A stretch of DNA of 64,000 nucleotides, taken from the NCBI GenBank assembly GCA_965218625.1, contig CBDCLG010000020.1, positions 806,001-870,000 of the forward strand, given 5' to 3'. This stretch comes from Bin5 sp965218625. Its GTDB lineage: Bacteria; Chloroflexota; Anaerolineae; Caldilineales; Caldilineaceae. This document shows positions 63,493-64,000 of this stretch, in pieces. Made by a program: the position numbers and the translations under genes. The stretch's first letter is position 1. The number at the start of each line of letters is the position of its first letter. The notes under the pieces are model-generated. The model did not search any database. It was not told the DNA's origin and saw only the letters and a list, made by a program, of their open reading frames with translations.

Positions 63493-64000
63493 GTGCAACT
63501 CAACCTTTCCGGCAAAACGGCTATCGTCACCGGAGGCAGCGCCGGCATTGGCCTGGCCTGCGCGCAGGCGCTCTACGCCGAAGGGGTGAGCGTGCTGATC
63601 GCGGCGCGCGACCAGGAGCGGCTGGCGCAGGCGTTGACCGCGATCAGCGATCACGCGCCGGAGAGCAAAGCCGAAGCGCTGGCCGAAAGCGCCGACGTGA
63701 GCACAGCGGACGGTGTTGAACGGGTGGCCGCGCGCGCGCTCAGCGCCTGGGGGCGGGTGGACATCCTCATCAACAACGCCGGCTCCGCGCCGAGCGGCGA
63801 CTTCTACAGCCTGAGCGACGACGCGTACCACGGCGCCTGGGACCTGAAGCTGCTCGGCTATATGCGGATGGTGCGGGCGGTCGCGCCGCAGATGAAGGAC
63901 CGGCGCGACGGGCGCATCGTCAACATCGTCGGCGCGGCGGCCCACAATCCGACGCCGACATTCGTGGCGGGCGGCACGGCCAACGCGGCCATCATCAACT
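63493..64000 (+). CDS. SDR family oxidoreductase (partial, runs off the window)
   Basis: The first 169 residues of a short-chain dehydrogenase, starting with GTG at 63493 after GAAGGAG. The cofactor loop is TGGSAGIGLAC and the structural motif is NNAGSAPSG. The catalytic region reads NIVGAAAHNPTPTFVAGG then TANAAIIN. Where the usual Tyr-x-x-x-Lys is expected there is Gly/Thr and no Lys, so the active site is atypical, as in some SDR subgroups that may not use the standard mechanism. It follows the DUF3179 gene by 73 bp. Confidence 0.85.
   Translation, partial: MQLNLSGKTAIVTGGSAGIGLACAQALYAEGVSVLIAARDQERLAQALTAISDHAPESKAEALAESADVSTADGVERVAARALSAWGRVDILINNAGSAPSGDFYSLSDDAYHGAWDLKLLGYMRMVRAVAPQMKDRRDGRIVNIVGAAAHNPTPTFVAGGTANAAIIN

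Overview
The window is GC-rich bacterial chromosome. Gene content suggests a Chloroflexota bacterium, probably of the Caldilineae kind. This is inferred from the mix of LysM/PA14 secreted proteins, a HisKA/NarL-type regulator pair, a GlgC plus degenerate GlgC-like pair, a zinc-finger-free topoisomerase I carrying a helix-hairpin-helix insert, tandem membrane glycosyltransferases, a bactofilin and a DUF3179 protein. No rRNA, tRNA, CRISPR array, phage or intact insertion sequence was seen.

Layout. 1-3.4 kb is decayed: a frameshifted LysM/PA14 gene and a histidine-kinase remnant that now reads into an intact response regulator. 3.5-8.6 kb holds livF, a 16-copy heptamer repeat, a luciferase-like monooxygenase, a threonine dehydratase-like enzyme, a MITE, a metallophosphoesterase and a methyltransferase. 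8.7-12.1 kb is a sugar ABC importer (binding lipoprotein and two permeases, no ATPase) with a promoter and a possible operator. 12.1-25.8 kb holds a DinB-like protein, an FG-GAP/UnbV lipoprotein, topA, chrA, a CapA-like protein, a duplicated-HTH protein, an AIM24 protein, an SUI1 protein and the glgC/glgC-like operon. 26-41.4 kb is an array of six paralogous GT-C type membrane proteins of about 730 residues, two of them frameshifted. 41.7-44.7 kb has two conserved-looking hypothetical genes and a frameshifted citrate lyase beta-like gene. 45.0-47.2 kb is a three-gene module (small ORF, XRE-ImmA peptidase, PIN-like protein) behind a strong promoter. 47.3-50.8 kb has a VanZ-like protein, a bactofilin, plsY and a catalase. 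50.9-55.1 kb contains remnants: a truncated MvaI/BcnI-like restriction enzyme with a methyltransferase tail, and a chimeric PHP/aquaporin fragment. Intact alcohol dehydrogenase and NHL genes lie between these remnants. 55.1-64 kb has a double-VOC protein and then a same-strand run of carbohydrate-type catabolic genes (hydrolase, CehA/McbA-like PHP, Gfo/Idh/MocA oxidoreductase, aldose 1-epimerase, DUF3179, SDR).

Most interesting points. (1) The DUF3179 frame is open for 334 codons except for one in-frame TGA. That TGA sits where the family has the first Cys of its CxxC, and a bacterial-SECIS-like hairpin follows 22 nt downstream, so it is a candidate selenoprotein. (2) The six-fold glycosyltransferase array, most members with a TTGRNN-N16/17-TATACT type promoter. 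(3) A MITE family with 18-bp terminal inverted repeats and 10-bp target duplications, present three times. (4) The XRE-ImmA/PIN module. (5) The catalytically dead GlgC paralogue next to an intact GlgC. Several single-base frameshifts could be real decay or assembly errors, and cannot be separated from sequence alone.
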